Source: Sporosarcina sp. (GTDB lineage: Bacteria; Bacillota; Bacilli; Bacillales_A; Planococcaceae). From it: 64,000 nt of DNA. Position 1 is the stretch's first letter. Every line of letters begins with the position of its first letter. The position numbers and the translations under genes were made by a program. The notes beneath the pieces were generated by a model that was not told the origin of the DNA, ran no database searches, and saw only the letters and a list, made by a program, of their open reading frames with translations. The stretch lies in NCBI RefSeq assembly GCF_029257255.1, contig NZ_JARICI010000015.1:25049-89048 (forward strand). Reading direction: 5' to 3'. Below are positions 20,310 through 29,787 of the stretch, in pieces.

Positions 20310-21761
20310 TTATTTAGTTTGCTGCTGTTTTTTTAGTGCTTCCTCTTTTTTGCGCTGTCTACCTTTACGGAATATCGCAAATAGGAATGATAAGAAGAAT
20401 GCATAAACTAAAAGTGAAGCGATTAAATATGGAGTGTTGAAACCTTCGTCCTCTTCCACGATATAGATTTCTGCCAGTTCACGATCTAGCACGACGTGGT
20501 ACTTATTGTCTTTTGTTTCTTTTACTAAATCTTGACCAAGAACACCCCGCAGCTTTTTCTTTTCCCCGATTTCAGCCGGGTTAATTTCAAAGCTTTGAAC
20601 TTCTGAAGTATTATTAATCGCGATTATCCATTTTTCCTTTTCGGAAGAACGCTCAAATACCATGAACCCGTCTTCATTGTGCAAAATACGGAAGTCTCCG
20701 TTGCGCAATGTGTCTGAGTCATTACGAAGCGTATTAAGATCCCCGATCCACTCATGCAACTCCATATCCGTCTTAAAGTTAAAGAATGGATGAGATTCAG
20801 GCGCCTCTTTACCATTCACTGCAATTTCCGTTGCATACGGTACTAGCGGAACACCCGGCAACATGAATTGTGCCGCCGTCGCCACTTTCCAGCGGGTTGG
20901 AGGGAACTGTCGTAATTCCACCATTCTATAAGTAAAGCGCGGTCCTGTTAAATCGTCGAATTGAAGTAATTTATCTGTATCTTCACCCGTAAACTGATCC
21001 ATCGAAGAAGAATCAGGATCTACTTGAACGAATGATTCTTGAATCGCGTCACTACGTTCTTTAGCAGGCACGCTGTCAAATGAAGCGTCACTTGCTTCAT
21101 TAGTAATGACATATAGACCTTCACGCTCATTCTTAAGCGCTTCAATCATACGGTTGAGGAATGCAGTGTCTACTTCCTTCAGTTTTGTCAGACGAAGACC
21201 GGCGAGCTCGTAGTCTTTAACAAATTGAACCGCTGCACCGATCAGTTGATCCTGAACTTCCTTGCTGCTCAAATCCCAATCAATTGTTCCTTCTTCAGCA
21301 GGTGAAGAAGCAAGCTCATTCGCCCAGACATGATCTGCGCTGACGTTTCCAAGTGGAAAATCCGCCATCACTTTCAAGTCTGCATCATGCATTTGTGAGA
21401 GTAATTCTGTTAATTCTTCTGATGTTCCAAAATGAGGCTCAAGCTCGGAATAATCGAGTACTTGATTGCCGTCATATGTAGCCGTCTTGAAAACGGGTCC
21501 GATTGAAATCATGGAGAAATGCATATCAATCAAGTGCTGTAGTCGGTTGCTGATTCCTCCAAAGTCTCCGCCGTTAAAAGCATTAGGGTCTTGGGCATTG
21601 ACGTCAAAATCATTGGTTCCCAGGCCGTTGTTGAAACGGTCGACGAGCAGATCATATATACTTTCATCGCTGAAGGTCTTTTCTGTTTCTGCATAGGTGA
21701 CCGGTTGTGCTATAGATAGGGCAAGCATACAAGCTGCCAGTAGTCCGGTGATTCGTTTCAA
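20310..21761 (-). CDS. Membrane-anchored GH13 (alpha-amylase)-like protein with degenerate active site
   Basis: 483 aa: signal peptide (1-24), a GH13-type barrel (YDLLVDRFNNG, FNGGDFGGI and PHFGTSEEL are typical), a beta C-domain, one membrane helix (about 442-464) and a basic Lys/Gln-rich tail; so an exported, C-terminally anchored protein. Catalytic regions are altered: region I reads VMADFPLGN where active enzymes have D..xNH; the nucleophile Asp of region II is Thr in GLRLT (188-192); region III keeps Glu (VITNEAS, about 222); region IV reads FDDLTG instead of a DNHD-type motif. Hydrolysis by the normal mechanism is therefore unlikely; glycan binding or a scaffold role is inferred. It starts at TTG 21761 with AGGAGG upstream. 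Confidence 0.82.
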   Translation of the reverse strand: MKRITGLLAACMLALSIAQPVTYAETEKTFSDESIYDLLVDRFNNGLGTNDFDVNAQDPNAFNGGDFGGISNRLQHLIDMHFSMISIGPVFKTATYDGNQVLDYSELEPHFGTSEELTELLSQMHDADLKVMADFPLGNVSADHVWANELASSPAEEGTIDWDLSSKEVQDQLIGAAVQFVKDYELAGLRLTKLKEVDTAFLNRMIEALKNEREGLYVITNEASDASFDSVPAKERSDAIQESFVQVDPDSSSMDQFTGEDTDKLLQFDDLTGPRFTYRMVELRQFPPTRWKVATAAQFMLPGVPLVPYATEIAVNGKEAPESHPFFNFKTDMELHEWIGDLNTLRNDSDTLRNGDFRILHNEDGFMVFERSSEKEKWIIAINNTSEVQSFEINPAEIGEKKKLRGVLGQDLVKETKDNKYHVVLDRELAEIYIVEEDEGFNTPYLIASLLVYAFFLSFLFAIFRKGRQRKKEEALKKQQQTK

Positions 21762-21929
21762 TGTAGTAAATCCTCCTTACGCAAACTCTTTCATAAGTTT
21801 ATCAAACGCCAGAACCCCGCGCCATTCTTTCTGCTTATTTACCCAGCACTCCTCTATAAATACGGCAATCCTGTGAATTGCTTGCTAAGTGTTGGAGTAA
21901 AGTTCAAAGGCATAAGGATATTTTGCGTT

Positions 21930-22740
21930 GCAGTAGGGGATTTTCGCTTCAGACGGTACGCTTTCCGGAGGGGCCGCTTCAATCCCTAGTTTGAGTGGTA
22001 AAGTAGTAAGTGTAGTTCTTTGTAGATCATAAGCTGACAGTGTTTCATAAAAAAAGCAGTTCAAATTCAAAACTAAGAAAATTACTGACTTAGCCATTAG
22101 CCACAAAGTATGATATTTCCTTTTTTAAAGTTGTTGAAATTAGTAAGTTGATAGGTGTTGCAGTCTGGGATTTTCGCTTCAGACGGTACGCTTTCCGGAG
22201 GGCGGGCGGTGAACCACACCCCTCGCTTCGCTCGCCGGGTGTTTCACCTGTCCCGCTGATCCTCCCGGAGTCGACCGTCTTCCGCTTCAATCCCTAGTTT
22301 GAGTGGCGAAGTGCGATGTGCTGGTTATTGTATCTAATAAGCTGACATTGTTTAAATTTTAAAAAATAGCTCAAATTCAAAACCAGAAAAATTCTGGTGG
22401 TGCTATGAAACAAATTCTGGATATCAAACTTCATACCATCTTTTAAACCAAGCCAGTAAGACATGAACACTTTATATACTACTTGAAAATCAAAGCTTCA
22501 CAGATCGTAGACAGCTTCAATCAACTTACTACATCCCTTCACAACAAAACATAGGATTGAAGCGGAGGATGGGACGAAATGCAAAGATGTGCTCCCAACG
22601 CTTCGCTTTTGCTGTGGGAATAGCAATTACTTCTGCGATTAATAGCGAAGCGTTATGAGCATGAGCTGGAGACCTGGCAAAGATGCCCCCGGAAAGCGCC
22701 CCATCCCGCAACGAAAATCCCATGACCCACACTAATTTTC
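21930..22740. repeat. Composite intergenic element C
   Basis: Palindromic modules at about 21938-21990 (shortened), 22166-22300 and 22548-22725, joined by AT-rich spacers. The modules share CTTCAGACGGTACGCTTTCC with other copies; the last one contains the GCTCCCAACGCTTCGCTTTT / AGCGAAGCGTTATGAGC inverted pair. The spacer contains GACATGAACACTTTATATAC, as in B. Like B, the element holds a partial tandem duplicate behind AAAGTTGTTG. Overlapping ORFs (21885-22290, 22529-22732) are repeat-derived. Confidence 0.8.
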
Positions 22741-22818
22741 TTCTTTTAAAACCGAGCCAACCCCAAACACAAAAAGAGGAAAGAGGAAAGAATGTTTACT
22801 ATTCCCTCCCCTTCTAAT

Positions 22819-22891
22819 TCACTCATCTTCATCCAGAAAAAAATCAGGATCTTTCTGCTTGCGGGCGAATACGAATACGGGGACTGCAAAC
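22819..22891 (-). pseudogene. Truncated copy of the 42-aa membrane protein gene
   Basis: The minus strand reads FAVPVFVFARKQKDPDFFLD followed by EDE and a stop, nearly identical to the last 23 residues of the intact gene at 23315-23443, and the shared similarity continues into the downstream terminator. The first half, start codon and ribosome site are missing. A partial duplication that brackets a GC-rich repeat module. Confidence 0.75.
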
Positions 22892-23094
22892 TACGGCTAT
22901 CCTAAAGGCTTAGTGAAACTTTGGTTTCCAGTCTCAGATCTACGTTTCAATCACTATATTCCCTCGCTGAACAGGGTACAATTTATTATTGCTGAAGATA
23001 ACTTTTTTGGTACTTTAAACCACAATACTTTTTCTGTTGAATAACATTATATCTTGCAGCTGGAACATCTACGTAAAAGATTTAAAAACCAAGC

Positions 23095-23235
23095 TAGTGT
23101 ACCGTAGCGGAAGGCGGCGACTCGGGGAGGATCAGCCCGACAGGTGAGACGACTTGCGGGAGCAAAGCGACCAAGTCGGCTCACCGCGGGCCCTCCCGAA
23201 CGCGTCCGCCTGAAGTGCAGGGAAACGGTCTTCCC
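23095..23235. repeat. Single GC-rich palindromic module (element D)
   Basis: Module with GCGGAAGGCGGCGACTC, GGTGAGACGACTTGCGGG and a matching opposite arm ACCAAGTCGGCTCACCGCGG; the outer arms are GGGAGGATC / GGGCCCTCCCG. Situated between the broken and intact copies of the small membrane protein gene. Nothing else is recognised in 22892-23260. Confidence 0.75.
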
Positions 23236-23261
23236 TCTACACACAAATTCCAAAGCACAAA

Positions 23262-23291
23262 AAAGAGGAAAGAATGTTTACCATTCCTCCC
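23262..23291 (-). terminator. Terminator of the 42-aa protein gene
   Basis: The minus strand reads GAGGAATG-GTAAA-CATTC...TTTCCTC then six T; the stem has a small asymmetry. A similar terminator follows the broken copy. Confidence 0.65.
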
Positions 23292-23314
23292 CCTGCTTAA
23301 AAGCTAATACCTAT

Positions 23315-23443
23315 TCACTCATCTTCATCCAGAAAAAATGCTGGATCCTTCTGCTTGCGGGCGCTTACGAAAACGGAAACTGCAAACAGCGCCATCAGCA
23401 AAAGGACCACCAGTAAAAAGATCCATCCGGTTTGACTTGCCAT
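23315..23443 (-). CDS. 42-aa single-helix membrane miniprotein
   Basis: Unrecognised. The product has an N-terminal membrane helix (about residues 6-27, rich in Leu/Val/Phe), then SARKQKDPAFF and an acidic end LDEDE: out-in topology with a charged cytoplasmic tail is inferred. GAGGAGGGCTGCAG before ATG 23443 is a strong ribosome site, and a terminator follows. It is 34 bp downstream of yisL on the same strand and may be cotranscribed with it. A truncated duplicate lies at 22819-22891, where the tail is conserved almost perfectly, which supports coding. Confidence 0.75.
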   Translation of the reverse strand: MASQTGWIFLLVVLLLMALFAVSVFVSARKQKDPAFFLDEDE

Positions 23444-23476
23444 CTGCAGCCCTCCTCGTAAAATCACATCACCAGA

Positions 23477-23851
23477 TTAAGCAAAAAAGTCAAAGCCAAG
23501 CGGCAACTTGAAACCTACGAACATCGTAGCAAGCAAGAACACGATGAACAAAATCAACATAACACCCGTGCTCTTTCCTTTGCTTCCACGTACAAGCGTC
23601 ATCTCCATAAACCCAATCGTCAGAAGACCTAGAACGAACTTAATTCCGTACAACATCGAGTTCAAGCCCATATGCTCAAAGAACAGCGCTGCGCCCGAAA
23701 TAATAATCAAAATATAGAACAAACGCAAAATCATATGAGTGATTTTCTTGCCTTTCGTACCTGAAGCCATACCGACAGCTACGAAGAACAAAACAATCCC
23801 CACTACCCATGTCAAAATATGAAAATGGGTTGTATCAGTTAAAAATCCCAA
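23477..23851 (-). CDS. yisL: UPF0344 family membrane protein (YisL)
   Basis: About 124 aa with four predicted membrane segments; HFHILTWVVGIVLFF and KGKKITHMILRLFYILIIISG are the characteristic YisL stretches. Function unknown. The longest frame starts at GTG 23860, inside the GAGGTGG ribosome site; TTG 23851 (MGFLTDTTHFHIL) is preferred. Next to yisK, as in Bacillus. Confidence 0.85.
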   Translation of the reverse strand: MGFLTDTTHFHILTWVVGIVLFFVAVGMASGTKGKKITHMILRLFYILIIISGAALFFEHMGLNSMLYGIKFVLGLLTIGFMEMTLVRGSKGKSTGVMLILFIVFLLATMFVGFKLPLGFDFFA

Positions 23852-23943
23852 ACTTGCCACCTCATTTTAATATAGTCGATTGATATGTTACCATAATTTC
23901 CAAACGACGACTATTCTATTGCTTGCTGTCAACCACTCAATTT

Positions 23944-24843
23944 TTATTCGAATCGGTTAACTAATGTGCCAATGCCTTCAATAGACACTTTTACGGTGTC
24001 GCCTTTTTTCAGGAATGTTGGCGGAGTCATGCCTTTTCCAACGCCAGCTGGTGTGCCTGTCAAAATGACATCGCCTGCTTCAAGCGTCACATACTTAGAG
24101 ATCTCTGCGATCAATTCATCGATTTTCAACATCATGGAAGAAGTATTGCCGTTTTGACGAACTTCATCATTCACTTTCGTAACGATGGACAGATTATGCG
24201 GGTTTGGAATTTCATCCTTCGTTACAACATAAGGGCCCATCGGACATGAACCGTCTAATGTTTTGCCAAGGAAGAATTGTTTATGATCCGTCTGTACATT
24301 GCGTGCTGTAATATCGTTCGCAATCGTGTAGCCAAATACATAATCATATGCCAGTTGCTTCGGAATGTTTTTGCCATTCTTGCCAATCACAACTGCCAAT
24401 TCGCCTTCATAATCCAATGAATCTGTCACATCGCTGTGAATTGAAAGAGTCTGCTCATCTCCAGCGATCGCTGTCGGTGCCTTCGTAAACACTACAACTT
24501 TCTCAGGCGGTGCTTCGTCACCCATTTCGGTTACATGTTCTGCATAGTTCTTCCCTACACAAATAACGTTCTTTGGTGTGCGCGGAATCGGTGCAAGCCA
24601 CTCAACTTCAGTAAATGCATGTTTAAACTGTTCTGCATTGTCTTCTGCCTCTGTTTTTTCCACTAATTTACGAACCATTTCCACAAAGTCCATACCAAGG
24701 GATACGGCTTCAATCATCGTTTTTGGAAAATCATTTTGATCCTGTGCTTCCGCCATTGCAAGCACGTCCCAAACTGCTTCCTCACGTTTCACTTTTGTAC
24801 CGAATAACGTTCTTCCTTCGTAACGGAATGACAATAGTTTCAT
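23944..24843 (-). CDS. yisK: Fumarylacetoacetate hydrolase family protein (YisK-like)
   Basis: 299 aa, FAH fold: N-terminal domain (MKLLSFRYEGRTLFGT), then ICVGKNYAEHVTEMG, LDYEGELAVVIGKNGK (metal-binding E..E), GYTIANDITARN and the C-terminal LTGTPAGVGKGM. Members are divalent-metal hydrolases or decarboxylases of 2-oxo acids; B. subtilis YisK is an oxaloacetate decarboxylase-type enzyme also linked to cell shape. ATG 24843 is chosen: the longer frame to 25005 would run into the upstream gene and adds unconserved residues. Confidence 0.88.
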   Translation of the reverse strand: MKLLSFRYEGRTLFGTKVKREEAVWDVLAMAEAQDQNDFPKTMIEAVSLGMDFVEMVRKLVEKTEAEDNAEQFKHAFTEVEWLAPIPRTPKNVICVGKNYAEHVTEMGDEAPPEKVVVFTKAPTAIAGDEQTLSIHSDVTDSLDYEGELAVVIGKNGKNIPKQLAYDYVFGYTIANDITARNVQTDHKQFFLGKTLDGSCPMGPYVVTKDEIPNPHNLSIVTKVNDEVRQNGNTSSMMLKIDELIAEISKYVTLEAGDVILTGTPAGVGKGMTPPTFLKKGDTVKVSIEGIGTLVNRFE

Positions 24844-24898
24844 TTGAATGCCCAACCCTTTCCATGTGTATTCACATACTTCTATGTTACGACAAAAT

Positions 24899-26086
24899 CT
24901 ATACATTTTCCTCTTTAATACCGAAATTCTTTCCGTAAGACAACTTTCTCCAGATAGATTCCAAGGGTCCCATTCGGAATTTTGACAGCCAGATCTGTGC
25001 GCCAATCAGCTGAATGAAAAAGATTCCAATGGCGAGCCACGTACCTGTTATGATATCTACTTTACCATAGAGTCCGGCTCCGTATGAGTAAAATATCAAT
25101 GTCGCGATGATAGATTGCAAGATATAGGTCGTAAACGCCATTCTGCCGATTGTTGCAAACGGCTTTGTGACAATCTTCAAAAACGGAATCTGCCACAGTA
25201 GCAAGAATAGAGCCCCATAGCCAATCGTCAAGACCGCGCCACCGAACGTCGACTGCACGAGATATATGTTCTCAAACTTTGGTCCATCCATAAACGGAAC
25301 ATTTTTCAGAAAGACACCCAGTGAAATGAAAATGATCATTACAACAGCTAACTTCCCTTTCATTTCATACATCCGTTCAATAATCTTCCATTTTGAAAGA
25401 GCTGCGCCAATCATCATCAATGGTAAGATCGAGACCACCGATGTGATCAAGCCGGTTACACTGAACATCAGCCATTCTTGCATTCTGAACACGAAAATTT
25501 CGGCGAATGTTCCATGCGCATAGGCGGAAATTGCGAGTTCAATGCTTTGAATATCAACAAAGCCGTCCATCAGTGAGTTCGGATTGATTTTCCGTGCGAT
25601 GACGAGAAATACATAGAGCAGTCCCGCCGGCACGATATATAGCACGAAGGCCAACGACAAAAGCCATTTTTTCGGAATGCGCACAACAGCGATCATGATG
25701 AAACCCATTAACGCGTAGGTAAATAAAATATCACCAAACCAGATCAGTAAAGCATGCAACACCCCAAATACCAGCAGCCAACTCATCCGTCGTGCCATGA
25801 ATGGAGCAAAAGGCGTCCCGTTGCGCAGGGACTTTTCATACTGCATATTGATACCGTATCCAAACAACATCGCAAACAGCGGATAAAAACTAGCTTCTAC
25901 AAATACGTCAATAAAATGAAATGCCGACTGCTCGCCCGGTACAGTGAACCATGAATACGGATCCATATAAACATAAGGCGAATGAAAATGCAGCATATTC
26001 GCAATGAAAATCCCTAATAACGCGATGCCTCTTAGAAAATCAAGCCCATCAACCCGATCCTTCAGAGGCGTAGGAGTTAACTTCAA
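24899..26086 (-). CDS. DUF418 (YeiB-like) multi-spanning membrane protein
   Basis: 395 aa with about ten membrane helices. The N-terminus DFLRGIALLGIFIANM is the standard start of this family; the C-terminal DUF418 part contains FTTYILQSIIATLIFYSYGAGLYG. Function unknown, possibly transport or acyl transfer. It overlaps addA by 4 bp (start and stop share ATGA), so it is translationally coupled to the AddAB recombination genes, an uncommon partner. Confidence 0.85.
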   Translation of the reverse strand: MKLTPTPLKDRVDGLDFLRGIALLGIFIANMLHFHSPYVYMDPYSWFTVPGEQSAFHFIDVFVEASFYPLFAMLFGYGINMQYEKSLRNGTPFAPFMARRMSWLLVFGVLHALLIWFGDILFTYALMGFIMIAVVRIPKKWLLSLAFVLYIVPAGLLYVFLVIARKINPNSLMDGFVDIQSIELAISAYAHGTFAEIFVFRMQEWLMFSVTGLITSVVSILPLMMIGAALSKWKIIERMYEMKGKLAVVMIIFISLGVFLKNVPFMDGPKFENIYLVQSTFGGAVLTIGYGALFLLLWQIPFLKIVTKPFATIGRMAFTTYILQSIIATLIFYSYGAGLYGKVDIITGTWLAIGIFFIQLIGAQIWLSKFRMGPLESIWRKLSYGKNFGIKEENV

Positions 26087-29000
26087 ACTGATTCCTCCTG
26101 TAAACTGATTGTTTTTGCTCCGTCAAATAAGTAAAGGAGCATCTCTTTTATTTCAATGCCTAAAATCGACTGCAGCACTTTCTTATACAAATTCAACTGC
26201 GTACCATAGCGCTTCTGCATTTCATTTGCCACTGCTTCCTGTGTATGAAAACCACCCGTGTAATCCGTCTTGTAATCAACGAGTACCCATTCCTCGTCCT
26301 CATGAAACAGACAGTCCGCAATACCTTGCAGCAGTTGGAATTCCCCTTGTTCTGCAGGCAGCGCGTATGTAAACGGCATTTCGCGCAGCACGTCATCCGC
26401 CTGCTTCATTCGTTCACCTAGAGGCGTCGCAAAAAACTTCACGATATCCGACGCATCGATTGCAGCTCCTTCTTCCTTTGTTAGCAGTTCACGTTGGACA
26501 AGCTCTTCTACAAATTGGCCTGCTTGTCCAATATCCATCGGCAGTTTCAAATTGATATGCTGCATAACAGTATGCATGGCCGTACCGATTTCCGCTTTCG
26601 TCAACTCACGCTTTTGCAAAAACGACGGACGGTCATGCAGGAATGAAGGACGATTTGCAAATTCAGATGAACGTTCCTCAAACGGATCCGCATCCCCACG
26701 TTCAAGCTCGAGCAAAGCAATGCGTTTCAACTCACTGACCGATTGCTTAGACGGCATATCGACCGCATGTTTATATGGATAGCGCGTTTCAAAACGCTCG
26801 GTAATCGTTTTGACCATCTGCGGATCAGCAGTTACATTTTCATTGTCGAGCGGGATCCATTCGTCTATTTCCATGCTGTCTGCCGAATGAAAAGCAGAGA
26901 ACGGATAGGCATTGATGTTCCAGACAGACGCATCATCCATCAATTCACCGCCAGCCGCTTTGCCGAACTTGCCGAAATCCATATGACGCGCAACGGCAGG
27001 GCCGATCCAATCCAGATAACCGGTGGCACGCGAACGTTTATATTCAGGCAGCGGCAGATTTTCATCAAGCAGCTGGGCTTCCTGCCATTGACTCATCGTC
27101 TTTTCAATATCCTTAACGGAAGCAATCAGCTCCAAATGCTCCTTAGCACGCGTCATCGCCACATACAGCACGCGCATCTCTTCCGCACGCATCTCTAGCT
27201 CCTTCTTCTCTTTCACCGCTAAAAACGGCAGTGAAGTAAATGTAATGCGTTTCTCCGGATCGATTGCTTTAACAGCCAGCCCAAAATGCTGATCGAATAA
27301 ATACGGATTATGGAAATCCATTTTATTGAACGGACGCCCCATCCCCGCAAGAAACACATACGGAAACTCGAGACCCTTCGACGAGTGAATCGTCATGATC
27401 CTTACCACGTTTTCTTTCTCACTCATGAATCGAGCTTCCCCTAAATCATCGCCGCGTTTACGCATGCGGTCGATAAAGCGCAGGAAGCGGAACAGCCCAC
27501 GGAAAGAAGTCTTCTCATACGACATCGCCCGGTCATGAAGCGCGCGCAAATTCGCCTGCCGCTGTTTGCCGTTCGGCAGAATCCCGACCATTTCGTAATA
27601 ATACGTATCCTGATAGACTTTCCAAATTAATTCGGATAAGGATCCATGCCGGGCCATATTGCGCCAGTCTTCCAGGCGAAGGAAAAACTTCTGCAACTTT
27701 TCCTGTGCTGCGGGACTTACACCCGCCCCGCCAGTTTGTACAAATAGCTGCAATGCTTCGTAAAACGGCACATTCGGTTTCACGAGACGAATTTCCGCCA
27801 GCTCATTTTCCGTCAGCCCAACAAACGGCGCACGAAGTACAGATACTAGTGGAATATCCTGATACGGATTATCGATGACCCGCAATGTATTAAGCATGAT
27901 CATCACTTCAATGGCGTCAAAATAACCGGAAGAAAGCTCCACATACACAGGAATTCCTGCCGCTTTTAATTCATCCGCAATTTCACTCGACCACGTCATC
28001 GAACGCATTAAAATCACAACATCACGGTACTCGAGCGGACGTGTCTTACCGCTGAATGCATCCGCTACCTGCGCCTGATCCGCCTGCCACTGCTTGATTT
28101 TCTGCGCAATGAAACGGGCTTCAGCCTGTGATTTTTTCAGGTCCTGCTGTGCTTCCTGTTCTTCTGACAGTTCCTCGTCTTCATTCTCATAAAGAATTGT
28201 CAGCCCTGCCGCCACATCTTTGTCTGGATACTGCGCGCCATATTTCAGCGCAGCCGCGTCGTCGTACTCAATTTCTCCAACACGCGTGCCCATGATCTGC
28301 CTGAAAATGAAGTTGGTGGCGTCAAGTACTTCTTTACGGCTCCGGAAATTTGCGTTTAAATCAATTTTCAAGCCTTGCTCCGATGAATCATCAAGGAACC
28401 GGTCATATTTCCCGAGAAAAAGCCCCGGCTCAGCCAGACGGAAACGGTAAATCGACTGCTTGACGTCGCCGACCATGAACAGATTGCCATCTGCCTCTGC
28501 TCCCTGCTTGATCAGCTGCAAAATCGCTTCCTGCAGGAAATTGGTATCCTGATATTCATCAACCAACACTTCTGCAAAACGCGCCTGATAATCGAGCGCT
28601 ATATCTGAAGGGACCAGCTTGCCGTCTGCTTCAGCAGATAAAATCTGCAGCGCATAATGCTCTAAATCTGAGAAGTCGACAAGTCCACGCTCTGCTTTCA
28701 ATGCTTGATAACGTGCAGAGAAATCTTCAACTAACCCGACCAGTGTATGCATCAGCGGCGCCATCAAACGTATTTCTTCCAGCAGCCGTGCAGGCGTCCT
28801 TGTAAAATACGTTTCTTTCAGCTTATTGACGATCTTTTTCACCGAGTCACGCATATCTTTTCCGCGCTTCGCCAGTTCTTCATCACAAGAATCCTTCTTA
28901 ATCATTCCCGCTTTGACCCAGGTAAGCGTCTGGAAATACGCATACACATCTTCCCACTCGCCGTTTGTCACATAGTCAATCGCCTGATTCAGCCAGGCTT

Positions 29001-29787
29001 CATCCGCCTTTGCGGTATCAAGAAGCGGCAGCGGGCCTTCATTCATTTCAGCTACACGCTGCAAATCGAGCGCTATCGTTTTCGCTTCATCGAGTGTATG
29101 TTTTATCGCCAACTTTAACGGCTCAATGAAAGATAAACCGTCAATTGTTGCGTTGTCCCCAATGTCATATTGCTGCGGAATCATTTCCAGCCACTCGGTA
29201 GGATTCGGATGTACGCGTGAATAGTCGTACAGCTTATCAATCAACGTCTCAATCGCCTGGTCATTGCGGTCCGCCGTAAAACTGTCGCTCAGACGGTAGA
29301 CCGCTTCAGGATTTGCCTGACTATAAGCATCTTCAAGTACGGCCGCCACCGTGTCATCCCGTAAAATCGAAGCTTCCGTCGGGTCTGCAATACGGAATCC
29401 AGGATCAATATCAAGTACATAAGAATACTGTCTGACCACCTGCAGACAAAATGAGTGCAGCGAAGAAATCTGTGCTTTATTCAGCAGGTTCAATTGCCTC
29501 CGCAAATGAACGGAAGACGGATCATTCGCAATCGCTTCCTCGAGCGCACTAGCCATCCGGTGACGCATTTCAGCAGCCGCGGCATTTGTAAATGTCACAA
29601 CGAGTAGCTGATCGACGTCGATTGGATTTTCGGTATCGAGCACTTTCTCGATCATCCGTGTAATCAGAACTTTCGTTTTCCCGGAACCTGCCGCAGCAGA
29701 AACGAGGATATCTTTGCCCGACGCATAAATGGCTTTCCACTGTTCATCAGTGAACGTTTCATGGGCCGGTTTTTCAGGAATTCGCAT
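26083..29787 (-). CDS. addA: ATP-dependent helicase/nuclease subunit A
   Basis: UvrD-like helicase and nuclease of the AddAB double-strand-break resection enzyme. 1234 aa: Walker A VSAAAGSGKT (about 30-39), VDEYQDTN (motif II), MTIHSSKGLEFPYVF and VLYVAMTRAKEHLEL (motifs V-VI), then a RecB-type nuclease domain ending with LVDYKTDY. AAGGAGG precedes ATG 29787, and the start overlaps addB by 14 bp. Together they form an addB-addA-DUF418 operon. Confidence 0.97.
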   Translation of the reverse strand: MRIPEKPAHETFTDEQWKAIYASGKDILVSAAAGSGKTKVLITRMIEKVLDTENPIDVDQLLVVTFTNAAAAEMRHRMASALEEAIANDPSSVHLRRQLNLLNKAQISSLHSFCLQVVRQYSYVLDIDPGFRIADPTEASILRDDTVAAVLEDAYSQANPEAVYRLSDSFTADRNDQAIETLIDKLYDYSRVHPNPTEWLEMIPQQYDIGDNATIDGLSFIEPLKLAIKHTLDEAKTIALDLQRVAEMNEGPLPLLDTAKADEAWLNQAIDYVTNGEWEDVYAYFQTLTWVKAGMIKKDSCDEELAKRGKDMRDSVKKIVNKLKETYFTRTPARLLEEIRLMAPLMHTLVGLVEDFSARYQALKAERGLVDFSDLEHYALQILSAEADGKLVPSDIALDYQARFAEVLVDEYQDTNFLQEAILQLIKQGAEADGNLFMVGDVKQSIYRFRLAEPGLFLGKYDRFLDDSSEQGLKIDLNANFRSRKEVLDATNFIFRQIMGTRVGEIEYDDAAALKYGAQYPDKDVAAGLTILYENEDEELSEEQEAQQDLKKSQAEARFIAQKIKQWQADQAQVADAFSGKTRPLEYRDVVILMRSMTWSSEIADELKAAGIPVYVELSSGYFDAIEVMIMLNTLRVIDNPYQDIPLVSVLRAPFVGLTENELAEIRLVKPNVPFYEALQLFVQTGGAGVSPAAQEKLQKFFLRLEDWRNMARHGSLSELIWKVYQDTYYYEMVGILPNGKQRQANLRALHDRAMSYEKTSFRGLFRFLRFIDRMRKRGDDLGEARFMSEKENVVRIMTIHSSKGLEFPYVFLAGMGRPFNKMDFHNPYLFDQHFGLAVKAIDPEKRITFTSLPFLAVKEKKELEMRAEEMRVLYVAMTRAKEHLELIASVKDIEKTMSQWQEAQLLDENLPLPEYKRSRATGYLDWIGPAVARHMDFGKFGKAAGGELMDDASVWNINAYPFSAFHSADSMEIDEWIPLDNENVTADPQMVKTITERFETRYPYKHAVDMPSKQSVSELKRIALLELERGDADPFEERSSEFANRPSFLHDRPSFLQKRELTKAEIGTAMHTVMQHINLKLPMDIGQAGQFVEELVQRELLTKEEGAAIDASDIVKFFATPLGERMKQADDVLREMPFTYALPAEQGEFQLLQGIADCLFHEDEEWVLVDYKTDYTGGFHTQEAVANEMQKRYGTQLNLYKKVLQSILGIEIKEMLLYLFDGAKTISLQEESV

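Noticed and set aside
22090..22732. ORFs of 66 and 67 aa on the minus strand
   Set aside because: Repeat-derived; similar peptides appear wherever the palindromic modules occur.
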